Assembly (NCBI GenBank): GCA_032622095.1
Contig: CP136064.1
Coordinates: forward strand, 251,786,484-251,850,483
DNA from: Siphonodentalium dalli
Lineage: Eukaryota; Mollusca; Scaphopoda; Gadilida; Siphonodentaliidae
Length of the DNA: 64,000 nucleotides
Reading direction: 5' to 3'
This document shows positions 44,843 through 56,703 of this stretch, piece by piece; position 1 is the first letter of the stretch; the number at the start of each line of letters is the position of its first letter. Made by a program: the position numbers and the translations under genes. The notes below the pieces were generated by a model. It ran no database searches. It was not told the DNA's origin and saw only the letters and a program-made list of their open reading frames with translations.

Positions 44843-45690
44843 AACAGGTTACTTTTATAGTAGAGCGGACATACCTATATAGTATATCGGTGAGAATGTT
44901 TATGCATTTGACTTGCTTCTTGACAAGTCCGTTTGAATTTGCGTCATGAAGAGAGGGTTTGAATTTGAATAATATATATCACCCGTTACAACGTTACAGG
45001 CTACCAGGGTTAAACCGTCCACTCTAAATCTTTAAAAAGCGTACTAATCTTGCGTTTAGATACTACTTATCACAACCACTCGTCGAAAAGTTTTTATCTC
45101 AATATCTTATTTTCGGAGTTATTTTCCCCATTTGATCTACGGTGGAATTTGCCAAATCTGAACCCACCCGACACAAACACTCCCTTGAGCAGGTTGCGTT
45201 TATAGTAGAGCGGTCAAATTTTGTAGGCGTACCTACAGTATACCGGCTTACATGCTCCTGCGTGAAACTCGTTCCTACATTAGCCCGTTTTGATTTTGGG
45301 CTAAAATCGGTTAGTGATAGACTACATAGGTATACATATTTATGATATATAGTGTTGTCACGAGTAAACCGTTACATCTAAAAATTAGAAAATCGCCCTC
45401 TAGATGCGCGTGAACACTAGCCATCAGATGCACTCATCAAACAAAATTATCTCGATGTTTGAATTCCACCCCCCCCCCCTTTGCAATTTTCGTGGAATTT
45501 TCCTAAAGTCTCAACCCACCCTGACACGCATTCTCTGTTGGGTATGTTACATTTATAGTATAGCCGTTAAACTTCTGGGACGTACATAAAGTATGTCAAC
45601 GTACCTGCTACGACAATATCTTGCTCTTTAATCACCAGGTTTGGATTTGGAGGGCAGAATAGTTGCAATATTTCCGTACCCCGTAACGCA
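44843..45690. repeat. ~350-bp tandem repeat, about 2.3 units
   Basis: TTTATAGTAGAGCGG at 44854 and 45199 and the variant TTTATAGTATAGCCG at 45550 mark the period of about 347. Between them TAAACCGT, GATG(C)G and AATTT(G/T)CC words align. A poly-C run lies in the second unit (45471). Confidence 0.7.
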
Positions 45691-46511
45691 GAAAGTCCTG
45701 GGTAAAAACGTGTATAGGCGGTATATTCGAGTCAGGATTAATAGTCCATTTCGGAATATGCAATAAAAAATTTAGAGCTCTGTACTTAAACAAATAAATC
45801 TCGATTTATTCATTCTGGTGTATAGTGTGTCTCTACTTATGGGCGGTAACTCCACAGGGAAAGCGCGGACACAAGTTTTGATACCCGTGGGCAGTAGGGC
45901 ATATCGAGGTGTGCATTTGGTCCAATTTTCGATGCTCTGCTCCTTATAACTTCCGAGATAATAAAATGACATTTTTTCATTATACGACGATTAGTTAGAA
46001 CTCATTGACCCCAACATACGTACCAAATTTTAGTTTGCTACTCCTCATACTTTCAGAGAATAAGGAGTTGCAAAATGGTTAAGTATAATAATAATAACAA
46101 AAATAATCGTTTTTTTCTTTTTTTCTCCGCCATTAAATGTTTTGCCGAAATCGCGACATTACCATTTTGAGTGTCCCCTAAATGCCTACATTCCCTGAAA
46201 ATTTCACGTTCCTACTGCAATTAGTTTCTGAGTATTTCCAATTAAACGGAAAACTGCCTCAATAGAAAAACAATATACTTCCTTGGTTACACCATGGAAG
46301 TATAATTATAAAGAATTTCCTTTGATCATCCATAGTATTAAAGGTCTGATTATTATCATTTATTTCAATATACAAAGAAATGCTCTCTTAGATTTGTTTT
46401 TTATAAACGGGGCATCGCAAAATGAAGTGTTCTTTGGTTTCAACCTCTATAGCATACTTTTTGCAAATTGTCTCATAAGCTGGTACTTTGTGAAAGACAA
46501 TCTGATGCATT
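45691..46511. other. no gene seen
   Basis: Nothing recognised. Confidence 0.5.
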
Positions 46512-46690
46512 GTTTAAAGACATATTGTGGACTTGTTCGAGTTCGTGAAACTGAATAGTTAGTACTCAGGCGTTATGCCAACATGGAGAATGCAGCATTC
46601 TACTAACAGTGCCGAAAATTTCAAAGAAATCGACCATACCACTCAATAGAAAACATCGTCAGAACTACGCTCAATTGTCAATATTTACAT
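46512..46690. repeat. 185-bp repeat copy (partners 55738-56090)
   Basis: TTTAAAGACATATTGTGGAC through GAAATCGACCATACCA and CTACG to ATATTTAC matches the two tandem units at 55738-56090. Confidence 0.7.
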
Positions 46691-47084
46691 CTTGATTCGG
46701 GACGCAACAATCGGCGACAAACAAACACAAATGATTTCGCCATCCAGAGTCAGTGCATTTAATTAATATTAATGACGGTTTGCGTTGGCTAAGGGGTTCT
46801 TGGTATGTAGCCATGACTATCGCATATTTAACTACACGATATATATATTGCTTCATACAGAATATGATATCTACCAAGTTCTGCAAGCATCGCGTGATTT
46901 GTTGCCCTACGATTTACTCCAAGCGAATATTTACAAAATCTTATGTGAGTTGTATCACACGGCACGGTTTCGGGATTTTTCAAATTCATGTTGCGTTTTA
47001 GCGTCATTAATTTACAACAACGAGTTCATATCAGGACGATGTTACTTGTCAGTCTTAGTGGCCCCTTTTTGCGAAAACCCTGTG
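46691..47084. other. no gene seen
   Basis: Nothing recognised. Overlapping plus-strand frames (82 and 119 residues) show no motif. Confidence 0.45.
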
Positions 47085-47235
47085 CCAGTGCGTTCTCTTA
47101 TACATGCGAGGCTCCATGGCATCGCAGAGAATACATTGGCCTAACGCTGTTGACCTTGTAACCCAGTGAATTATTTCTATATATGCGAGGCTCCCTTTGG
47201 GAGACTCGTATATATGCGATGATTCATTGAATAGC
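47085..47235. repeat. CCAATGCATTCTC hairpin repeat, degenerate copies
   Basis: CCTGTGCCAGTGCGTTCTC..GAGAATACATTGGCC at 47083-47143, and a weaker TATATATGCGAGG..CTCGTATATATGCG at 47180-47220. Confidence 0.65.
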
Positions 47236-47457
47236 ACAGGATCTTTAATGCTGAACCAGCGCAGCTCCCAGGTCATGTCCCAGGTCATTTCGTCCATATA
47301 AACAGCCCCTTAACCCCTTACCCAACAAAACGGCAAAAAAAGCCCAAAATAAAGCTTCAACAGCCTAAAATATCTTCGGTCTGTCTCAATAACACCATAC
47401 AAATATGGATATCATTGGAACCGGTTCATTGACCACATTGTGATGGTTACAGTTATG

Positions 47458-47749
47458 CCCTGTGCCAATGCATTCTCTTATATATGCGAGTCGACCATAG
47501 GTCGCCTCGCATATATAAGAGAATGCATTGGCCTAAAAACATTCTTTTTTTAACACTTTTTACCATTTTTTCTTACATTCTTTAACAATTTTATAATTTT
47601 TTCTTACATTTTTTTAACAATTTTTATAATATTTTTCTACATTCTTTGACAATTTTATCATTTTTGATATGTTAAGCCAATGCATTCTCTTATATATGCG
47701 AGGCGACCTATGGTCGACTTGCATATATTAGAGATTGCATTGGCACAGG
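47458..47749. mobile_element. hairpin-terminated foldback element, 292 bp
   Basis: CCCTGTGCCAATGCATTCTC at the left and GAGATTGCATTGGCACAGGG at the right are inverted ends. Each end is itself a hairpin (47465-47532 and 47677-47743) with GTCGACC..GGTCGCC in the loop. The interior is T-rich (TTTTACCATTTTTTCTTACA). ACCCAACAAAACGGC at 47322 mirrors GCCGTTCTGTTGGGT at 47751, so an older, wider inverted repeat may exist. Confidence 0.8.
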
Positions 47750-47873
47750 GCCGTTCTGTTGGGTAAAGGGTTAACCAGTATGGTCATATCGTTCCTGGCT
47801 ATAATGACCCTCGTGGGAGTACTAATCTCACAATTATGTGGCGACCGACAGCAAACATCGTTTCTGCATTTGC

Positions 47874-48327
47874 GACCCGCCATATCAAATCCAGTCGTAA
47901 GTCGGGATTTTTTTTACCCTGTGCCAATGCATTCTCTTATATATGCGAGTCGACCATAGGTCGCCTCGCATATATAAGAGAATGCATTGGCCTAACAATT
48001 TTTTACAATTTTAATAATGTTTTCTTGTATTCTTTAACAATTGTATAATTTCACCCATACAGAGCCCCAGACAAACATGAGCAGACGACACTATTCTATA
48101 TGATTCTATATATGTGTGGTGCTCCCTGCAGGGTAATGGATGTTTTTTATTTAATGTCCTGAAAATTGTAAGAAACATTTATTTTTTTTAAATGATAAAA
48201 AATTGTTAGGCCAATGCATTCTCTTATATATGCGAGGCGACATATGGTCGACTCGCATATATAAGAGAATGCATTGGCACAGGGTAAAAAAAATCCCGAC
48301 TTACGACTGGATTTGATATGGCGGGTC
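47874..48327. mobile_element. hairpin-terminated foldback element, 454 bp, well preserved
   Basis: The termini GACCCGCCATATCAAATCCA and TGGATTTGATATGGCGGGTC are perfect complements. The inverted similarity continues through TCGTAAGTCGGGATTTTTTT and a full hairpin (47924-47990; mate 48211-48277) to CCTAACAATTTTTTA, arms about 135 bp. Only one or two differences separate the arms, suggesting a young insertion or gene conversion. Non-coding. Confidence 0.88.
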
Positions 48328-48603
48328 ACATTTTGACGTGATATCGAAGATAGCTCTATTCAGATATACAGACCACTACATGAAGACTTGTGGTTCAATT
48401 GTTTTATGTTCGTTATGGGTCGAGGAGTTGGCCTCGGGGCACCACACACTCATTTAGTAAGCAGCTGGTATCATCGGAGACATATACAGGAATCAGGGAG
48501 CTAACTGTGTTCTAGAGTCGGGGAGCGAGTACACCGTGGAATGCTAAAGGTGAAGGTAACTGAAGAATGACCTTCACCTGATACATGCGACACGTTATTA
48601 AAG
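48328..48603. other. no gene seen
   Basis: Nothing recognised except a short inverted pair, GGTGAAGGTAA..ACCTTCACC, at 48549-48579. Confidence 0.45.
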
Positions 48604-48873
48604 GATGATATCACGTTTATTTGATTTGTACATAATATCTAAATAATTTAAACTGGTGAATGAATGGGGGAACGGATTTTTGTGAGCGGGAAATGTATTT
48701 AACTAGCTGTTGTAGATCTGGGTTTTCCAGATCAAATTTGGCTGTGGGATAGCCCTGTCGTACACTTGGGGATTTATTTAAAAAAGTAAACACATGACCA
48801 ATGATTTTTCTTGCATTTTCGTGATCAGCTGGTGTCAATCTAGCTGGGTAAACATCACTGGTATGGCCTGCAG
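48604..48873 (-). CDS. possible terminal exon of an unknown gene
   Basis: An open frame of about 85 codons (stop near 48617) has an ordinary, non-repetitive amino-acid composition, unlike the repeat-derived frames around it: AGHTSDVYPARLTPADHENA near its start and FDLENPDLQQLVKYI in the middle. There is no in-frame ATG at its beginning, and upstream it is closed by a stop at 48896-48898. An acceptor-like GCCTGCAG at about 48866-48873 would open it as an internal or last exon. AATAAA overlaps the stop codon (CAAATAAACG), which could serve as a poly(A) signal. I recognise no protein family and no partner exon in the window. It could equally be a decayed transposon ORF or chance. Confidence 0.3.
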
Positions 48874-49034
48874 GCTTCAATTCAGTGAATTTAGTTCAGT
48901 GATTCCTACACGACCAGTGTGTCTGGTTTTTATTTAATGGACAGTCTGACTCGATGGAGATTTATTCATAGGCATTAGTGAGGTTTACATTGAAAACTTA
49001 CAACTTCGTCCGCCAAGCAATATAATCTACGTTA

Positions 49035-49165
49035 TTATATACGGGACATCGGGGGCAGTAGCACTCGCCAATGTTATATACGGTGCGGCAGGACATCGCG
49101 TGCAATGGCACTCTACGTTATTATATGCTATGCGGCGGAAGATCGCGTCCAAATGCACTCTACAT
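49035..49165. repeat. three ~50-bp units, CTACGTTATTATATA type
   Basis: TACGTTATTATATACGGGAC, AATGTTATATACGGTGCGGC and TACGTTATTATATGCTATGC, each followed by a GATCGCGT-like word and CACTCTAC. Related to the cluster at 3160-3375. Confidence 0.65.
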
Positions 49166-49174
49166 TATCATATA

Positions 49175-49610
49175 CTTGGTGTTTTAATACCCTCGTATAT
49201 TTGGGTGTTTTAATACCCACATATAGTTGCGAAATACCCTCGTATATTTGGTGTTTTAATACCCTCGTATACTAGGGTTTGTTAATAGTCTCGTATATTT
49301 GGTGTTGTAATACTCTCGTATACTTTGGGTGTTGTATTAGCCTTGTATAATTGGTGTGTTAATACTCTCATATACTTTGGGTGTATTAATACCCTTGTAT
49401 AATTGGTGTTTTAATACCTTCGTATACTTGGTGTTTCAATACCCTCATATTACCCTCATATTACCTGGTTTATTACCCTCATACATTTGGGCGTTTTAGT
49501 ACCATCGTAAAGTTTGGTAATACCCAATGTTGATATTAAAACACCAAATATACAAGGGCATGAACCCAACTGTTAATACCCACGTATACTTGGGTGTTTT
49601 AAACCACGGT
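49175..49610. repeat. ~25-bp minisatellite
   Basis: Units near GGTGTTTTAATACCCTCGTA then TATTT, spaced 20-26 bp. They decay toward 49600, with further GGTATACT-rich sequence to about 49870. Confidence 0.85.
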
Positions 49611-49870
49611 TTACCAATTTACATGCCTGATGACCAAGACCATGCACCGTGGTATAGCAAAGTTTGTGTATGTGGAACCGTGGTGTATATACTGTGGTAT
49701 TGTGAACACTGAATGTTTGTACTGGGTAAACCAACAGTATACTCTGGTACGTCATGTTTGGTACATGGGTATGATACTGGGGTACTAGGATTAGGATAAT
49801 ATGTTGGTATACTAGGAAAGTACCCAGGTAAAATATTGTTATACCTTATAGTATACGAAAGTAGTACCCA

Positions 49871-51037
49871 CGTACTTCTTCATAAGGGGAGTGATTTAGA
49901 ACCTTTTAAGAGTATGTTTGTTTCCAAATTGGAATCAATGCTGCTGCAACATACGCTTCTTTCAGCTTTAACTATTGAGCAATAGTGCAAGAAATGTGAC
50001 TGCGCCACATATACCGTCAATATTGGTTATCTTGTAAATGATTGCGACACAAAGCGTAAACCAGGTTGCTACTCCCTGACTTGGTTTAACACTTTATATA
50101 CTAAATACTCTTTGACGAGTAGTTAGTTCATTACGAATTGTTCAGATAATAAGTTCAACAAACGACCATATTTATTATCTGAACAGTTCCCACCATTGAA
50201 TATGAATCCCTCTGTATGTGTATTATCTTTTCGGCATACGGTCGTCTGGTAGTTTATGCTGAACGCCCCTCCAAATGAAAAATAGACAATTCCTATGTAT
50301 ACTTTTATAACTGATGGGAGAATCCATTTAGTATATATAACGGTTTAATTCAGGGCTTGAACAGTATGTGTAGCTTTAAAAAGTCGTTTGGTCAGGGGAA
50401 ATGAATGAGTTGTAATATCGTTTATATTTGTTTCTCACTGTTAGTACGCCACGATGCGCTACGCGCACATCAGCATACTTCCTTTAACATGATTGTTGAT
50501 AAGGTTGTTTGCGAATGGGCATAAAACGACATAGTTGATTGTGTTCAATATTCTTAATAGGCTAATTATTGTAATCCAGTGAATGGACATCAATATTTCA
50601 CGAACGTCTGAAGTGGACGTTTATTTGTTTTATCGTATCTTGCACTGATAACAATGAAGTACCTTTGTGTGGTGTAACTCATGGGAGCTACCATCGGACC
50701 GAACCCATCGAATTTACGAGAAAACATTAAGCAAATGGACACCCATCACGTGAAGATAACATTGATTTGTCTAGCCTTTTTGATGGCAATGTAGAATATG
50801 TTCGTTCTTAAATCTCTCACATAAAACTATTTCTGTCTTTTACATGTCTTAATCGAGCTTCCAAATTGTGTCTACATAATTGGATGGAGGTATAAGATAG
50901 GTTGACAAATACACGTAATATTGATATAACGGCTTTATATGTTCTGAAAAATAATATCCATGGTCAGCAGGGGGGGGGGGGGGGTGTCAAAACAATTTCC
51001 TGCCACGTATGAGGGGGTTGGTGGGTGGTCAAAAACA
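49871..51037. other. no gene seen
   Basis: Nothing recognised. A poly-G run of about 14 lies at 50971-50984. Confidence 0.5.
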
Positions 51038-51664
51038 CAGGCCCCTGTGGAAAATTACTAAAATACCAATATAGACTATACCAGTGTAAAGGTTCCAACG
51101 ATCGAGTTTCGCTAAAACCACACCAACTATCAAAACTATACTAAATTATAGAAATCGATAATTGCGGCAAAAATATCATCAGGTGTGGCTTATTGGCAAT
51201 AAAATTCCCTTACATTTGACATATAACTCGGCGAAATTGAACGAATAGAAGTCGAGATATCATATCGGAAACTAGCGAAATCTACCGAATAATCGCGGGT
51301 GGTCAATCTCCCTGTCCGCCCATAGGCCTTTGACCTATAGTTATAAAATCAATATTTTCGAGCAATAATTTGTCGCGAACGTGCACTTAAACGCGTTGAC
51401 ACAACCTAAAAATGCTCATGTATGTTCCGCAAGTCATTCATACCTTTTCCTCCGATGCGTTTGTGCCTAATTTTCAACTTTATTCATCAAACAAGAGAAT
51501 TGTATTGCCAATAAGACACATCTGAAGTTATTTTGGCTGCAATTATCGATTTCTAAAATTTAGTAGGGTTTTGATAGTTGTGTGGTTTTAGCCAAAATCG
51601 ATCAATGGAACCTTTACACTGGTATAGTCTATATTGGTAATTTTCCCCAGGGGCCTGTGGTCAA
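51038..51664. mobile_element. foldback element with ACAGGCCCCTGTGG ends
   Basis: ACAGGCCCCTGTGGAAAATTAC, ACTATACCAGTGTAAAGGTTCC, CTATCAAAACTATACTAAAT, AATCGATAATTGC, TTATTGGCAATA on the left return as complements at 51490-51664, arms about 170 bp. The 280-bp loop is unique-looking. No ORF. Confidence 0.8.
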
Positions 51665-51834
51665 GAAGACCCAAAAGCATTTTTTTCCAAAGCTCAAAAA
51701 CAATTTCCTCCAATTTCAACTTTTTTTTGCCTTAAAACTGAGAAATAATGTAATTTTTAGTAAAATTAGGGTCGAGGGGTGGGTGGGTCTCAAAAATAAC
51801 CAAAGTTAATAAATTATCATACGTGTTCGAAACA

Positions 51835-51900
51835 CTTTTCCAACACCTCGCAGGTTTTGTACTGGTGGAATATAATTTATACGGGCATATATAGTTGTAT
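51835..51900. repeat. FB1 fragment
   Basis: CACCTCGCAGGTTTTGTACTGG, TGGAATATAATTTATACGGGC matches the outer arm of FB1. Confidence 0.6.
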
Positions 51901-52743
51901 AGTAGGGTGTCATGGTGATGTGATATGTGCAGACCCACGGCATTATATAACTGTTTTTGGGAGGACAACCTGACTAGGGATCGATAGCTCCATCAAAAGC
52001 AGTAAGATTACCCCCCATAATGTAATCACGCGAAACGTACCTATACGTTATGTTTTATCAGAACAAAGTCCTCATTATGAGAGCATTGATATTGGCAACG
52101 TATTGACAGATGCGGGCATTCAACCCCTGGTACAATTCTGATTGATATAGTCAAATCATTGTTCTAATGAGCCAAATTGATAAATAATTAGGACTGTGCG
52201 GGTTGATTCTCGTTATGCTCAGCCATTGATGATTTCATTAACCCCGTGTTTCACAGCTAACTGAATTAACTATTGAATATGTTCGTGATATCGTTGGTGA
52301 TGGTAAATGTATAGGTTCAATATGTCTTCAATGCGTCTATACTTTAAAAAAGATCTTACACATACTGAACGAAAGAACAAAAAGAAAGACAAAACACCCA
52401 CCCCAATTCAGATCCGTCTTTTTAGATAGTAATGTTGTCGATAATGTGTTTGTCATAATGTCAAGTCACTCAAAAAAACCTAACCATATTTTACTCTATT
52501 TTATTGACCACCAGCATATCCCAGGTCAACTGACATCTGATTGGGCTAAATCATGAAGATTTCCGCATGACACAATAAAACCACCATATATAGATTCGCT
52601 TTGTATACCTCCGTAACGAAGTCATCGTGGATATATATGTTCGTCTGTCCGTCCGGCGGTTTTGGTGTCGTAAAATGAATTTCTAAGGCAATCGCTCAGC
52701 GAAATATTGCGTTCAGCAGACATCGTTTGAACCTCAATACCTA
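51901..52743. other. no gene seen; possible Helitron-like leader
   Basis: 52605-52670 (AACGAAGTCATCGTGG, ATATATATGTTCGTCTGTCC) has a leader resembling Helitron or similar short-repeat elements, but no 3' stem-loop with CTAG follows. Otherwise nothing. Confidence 0.35.
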
Positions 52744-53437
52744 GATCATGCCACGAATCTCTCCCCTGGCTACGACCCTAGCTATCATATTCCACCATGT
52801 TCAAAACCTGGGAATTATATTTCTTAATTGATACATGTTCCTTATTAATATATTTCACAGTATATGGGTGAAGGTCCTAGCTCGATAATGCTTGATTATA
52901 CGACTTTTGTGAGCCTATTTTGCCTTGCGTCGCTATACAATCAAGAAATTATTCCCCGTCGATAAGTTCAATGTGTATTGCGAAATAGGATAACAAACGT
53001 CACTTAATTCATGTCATGTCGAGCAGGTACCACCCACACTGTGAAACAGATTACCGAGGAGCAACTATAACAAAGAAATATGTTCCCTGAGTTGTCTTTT
53101 CAAAGTTATAAGTTCCCCTTCAGAACATCAAGCATTTCATTATTGACGCAAATGACCTCACCGAATTTAAATTGCTTGCTTACAGACAGTTTCCTCTATA
53201 TCAGAAGAAATACTTATATACGACGAATTGTGAACACAGTGACATTTTTTGTTTTGTTGCTATTAAAAATAATTTTAAATTATCACCGGGACAAAAAGTC
53301 GAAAGACCTGTCATGTCATATGAAGTATTGATGACGATGATGTTGGTGAGGATGACGATGATGATGGTGATTTCCCAGGTTTGCACTGGTGGGATATGAT
53401 CTCCATGGTCGTAGCCAGAGTCGAGATTCGTGATATG
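52744..53437. mobile_element. foldback element FB1, copy 2, with insertion
   Basis: The left arm AGATCATGCCACGAATCTC..CCTGGGAATTATA and the right arm ending TGATCTCCATGG, AGATTCGTGATATGAAA. The right arm is interrupted at about 53117-53374 by 258 bp containing a short GATGATG tract (53325-53370). In copy 1 the two sides are contiguous. Confidence 0.75.
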
Positions 53438-53599
53438 AAACGATGCACACTTATTAATGTAATAATACTATTTGTTGTAAGACATATGCACTAAGATGCA
53501 TGTGGGATACTTGAATGTATCTAAATTGTCTGCACCAATAACTTCACTTGGTAAGATCGTATTTCATTACGTCTCTCTGTTTAAGCTGCAGCTGGAGTT

Positions 53600-54010
53600 T
53601 GCATGCGTATCACTTCGTGGATTGGCATATCACCCTTACGAACAGTGAACTTGTATATATCTACTGTATATGTTGTAATATCAATTGATGATTTTATATA
53701 CCTCAATCATATGACCGCTGTTCCTCGATATTTTAGAGGCTCCAAGTTTAGAATGATCAAAGGTTGGCGTGTCTTCTTTGAACACACTCTAATGCGATTA
53801 GATGACGAATCAAGAAAGGGCCCCAAACGTTTTGACAGTAGTCCAATATTGGTCGAACCATCGCTGTATAAACTTTGATGAAAGTTTGAGAATCGATATG
53901 TGTAAATGTCCGAATTAAAATGTATATTATGCGATTTGCTTTTCCTATCACAGAATTCACTTATATGTCGAATTTGAGCTGATCGTCAATATGTACACAT
54001 AGGCAACATG
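53600..54010 (-). pseudogene. LINE reverse-transcriptase fragment with frameshifts
   Basis: On the minus strand, VHIDDQLKFD, then after a stop VNSVIGKANRIIYILIRTF, TFIKVYTAMVRPILDYCQNV, WGPF and ECVQRR give the classic order at the end of the LINE polymerase domain: the LGVxIDxxLxFxxH segment, KANRIL, LxxLYKALVRPxLEY, W.P, VQRRATK. Beyond 53757, in other frames, come LKYRG and MIEVYKIIN, the usual LxYRRxRGDMIxVYKI. At least three frame breaks or stops make it dead. The pattern resembles CR1/L2-type elements and is a different family from the copies at 16340 and 56704. Confidence 0.8.
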
Positions 54011-54359
54011 TCATATGTTCCGGTGTTCTATGATCTATTTATTCAGTGGTCGGGGGTCCTACAGAAAGGGAGCACTCACTTTCACATCAAATATTTTCAA
54101 GAAGATTGCTCATTGCAAAATGACGTTAATCAATGTTTCAATCACGCGCAACAGGCCTCTTCCATCACGCTCCCATTAAGCGATAATTGCCCTTAAGATG
54201 AACATGACAGTAATATGGAATCTGTCTGACAAGCAAGTTCAATGGAATTTTGACGAAAGAAGAAAACGAATCATACTCTAGTGCAATATGGGCCGCGGTT
54301 TCCAGGACGCGTTGCGAGAATCAACCAGTCGAGTGATAACACACCGCACACCAGTGACA
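54011..54359. other. no gene seen
   Basis: Nothing recognised; perhaps more decayed LINE sequence. Confidence 0.4.
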
Positions 54360-55335
54360 CCACTGTGTAACGATGATAATTACGGTGGCGCTGGTGACGA
54401 TGACGTTGATGAGTGCGACGACGACGATGATTGTGATGAAAATAATCATCAATATCATCACAATGACTACGAAAATGGTGATGGATGATGATCGATGACG
54501 ATAGCGACGACGATGCTGATATGATGATGATGATAATGACTATGATGATGACGACGATGGTGGATGATGATGGTGATGGATGATAAAGACTTTGAAGATG
54601 ATGATGATAATGACTATGATGATGCCGACGATGACATATGATGGTTGGTGATGGTGGATGATAAAGACTGAATATAATGATGATGATGACTATGATGATG
54701 ACGACGATTTGATGATTGATGGTGATGCTGGATGTTAAAGACTATGAAGGAGATGATGATAATGACTATGATGATGGCGACGATGATGATGGATGGTGAT
54801 GTTGGATGATAAAGACTACGAAGATGATTATGATGATGATTCTGATGACGATGATGATGATGACGATGATGATGACGATGATGATGATGATGATAATGAT
54901 GCTGACGATGATGGTGACCATGACGATGATGATTAGACGATGTTGAAGACGCTGATGATGATGATGATGATGATGACTATGATGATGACGACGATTTGAT
55001 GATTGATGGTGATGCTGGATGTTAAAGACTATGAAGGAGATGATGATAATGACTATGATGATGATGATGATAATGATGCTGACGATGATGGTGACCATGA
55101 CGATGATGATTAGACGATGTTGAAGACGCTGATGATGATGATGGTGATGATGATGATGATGGTGACGATGATGATGATGATGGTGATGATGGTGATGACG
55201 ATTGTGATAATGATGCTGACGATGATGGTGACCATGACGATGATGATGATGATGAAGACGACGATGGTGATGACTACGATGACGACGATGACAGTGATGA
55301 CGACTACGCCGACGACGATGAAGATGCCGATTGAC
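54360..55335. repeat. GAT/GAC-rich tract with internal segmental repeats
   Basis: Impure (GATGATGAC)n. Longer blocks are duplicated: GGTGATGCTGGATGTTAAAG, ACTATGAAGGAGATGATG at 54721 and 55010; GATGCTGACGATGATGGTGA, CCATGACGATGATGATTAGA at 54899, 55074 and partly 55213. A 196-residue minus-strand frame of His/Ile is a repeat artefact. Confidence 0.85.
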
Positions 55336-55737
55336 ACTTAGGGACCACGACGGCAATACGGTACGATAATGTGAGCTCAGAGATGGCCAAAATTATAACA
55401 ATCCGAGCAATAAGTTATAGCCAGAAAACTCATTTCTAAATGACAGATTAGGATGGTGAACTATATTATAAATGAGGTGGAATCGTCTTGGGGCTTTGTG
55501 TCTTAAATTATTGATGCACCTCTCTGCCTAATCATACAGATAAAAAAATCTGATAACTTAACACAGACCCACGTAGATATCCATCACAAGATAACATTCC
55601 AATTTTCACTACACCTAGAGGCAACCCTCTGCTCTGTCTCATATATACGAATCAGCAGTGTTTTGCTCTTCGTCCGTGTGCTCATCATTATGTGTTGCCA
55701 CGCGCAGAAAATTGAAAGCAATTAACAATTTTGTTAT
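55336..55737. other. no gene seen
   Basis: Nothing recognised. Confidence 0.5.
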
Positions 55738-56090
55738 GACTTCTTTAAAGACATATTATGGCTGTATTCCAGTGTATACAACTGATAAATTAGTATAAAC
55801 TCTCGAACGCAGCTGAAAGAATGTATCAATCATCAAAAGATTGCGGAAGATTCCAACAACATTTGACTGTACCATTTCACAGAACACAACGTCTGAACTA
55901 CGGTAAAATGTAAATATTTACAACTTTAAGACATATTGTGGACTTATTTCAGTGAATACAACCAATTAATTAGGATTCAAACACTATCTCAATTGGAAGA
56001 AATTAACAATCGACTAAGAATTTCGAAAATTCCAATCGCATCGACTGTACCATTTGATATTGTACAATGTTCACGGTAAAAATGATGATG
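55738..56090. repeat. ~185-bp tandem repeat, two units
   Basis: TTTAAAGACATATTATGGCT (55742) and TTTAAGACATATTGTGGACT (55923) start units sharing GACTGTACCATTT and CGGTAAAA. A third unit is at 46512-46690. Confidence 0.7.
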
Positions 56091-56302
56091 GAATGTATCG
56101 ATGGTTATAACAGGAGTTGGCAGTAAGCATATAGTGCAAGCTTAACATAAGCGATCTCCTACACATATATAACATTGAATCGTAACCGTTTCATACAGAC
56201 ACAAATAAAATATACAATTCGATGTACAAGATACAAGATACAAGAATTTATTGCAAAACACCTCAATGGGCAGTTGCAAGATACTGATGAATATCATATA
56301 TA

Positions 56303-56455
56303 GAGGATCTCACACGAGTTTCTATTTTATACGGAATTTATCAACCGAGTTCACTAAATTCGATTTGAGCCGAGGTTTACCGAGGCTCAAATAGAATTTA
56401 GAGGACGAGGTTGATAAATTACGTATAAAATAGGACGAGTGTGAGATACCTTTTA
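56303..56455. repeat. foldback, about 65-bp arms
   Basis: GATCTCACACGAGTTTCTATTTTATACG, AATTTATCAACC return as GGTTGATAAATTACGTATAA, AATAGGACGAGTGTGAGATA. The loop contains a second small palindrome (TTGAGCCGAGG..CCGAGGCTCAA). Confidence 0.85.
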
Positions 56456-56703
56456 TCACATGATCAAATAAACCAGAAGCAACGCGAAACATTCATCGAA
56501 AACAACAATCATAAACTACAGCGATCGCAAGTTATTTGAAGAACGCCGTGACGTCATCGCACGCGCTGATATTAAACGTGTCTATTACCGATAATTATGA
56601 AACTGCTTTTATGGCCAAATTATGTGATAAACATAAATAAGCAATACATAACCAAATTATTATAACAAACACAGTTCTTATCAATATTCCCTCAACAATT
56701 TCT

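Noticed and set aside
54766-55356. 196-residue His/Ile-rich minus-strand frame
   Set aside because: Translation of the GAT-rich tract; overlapping antisense frames are equally long.
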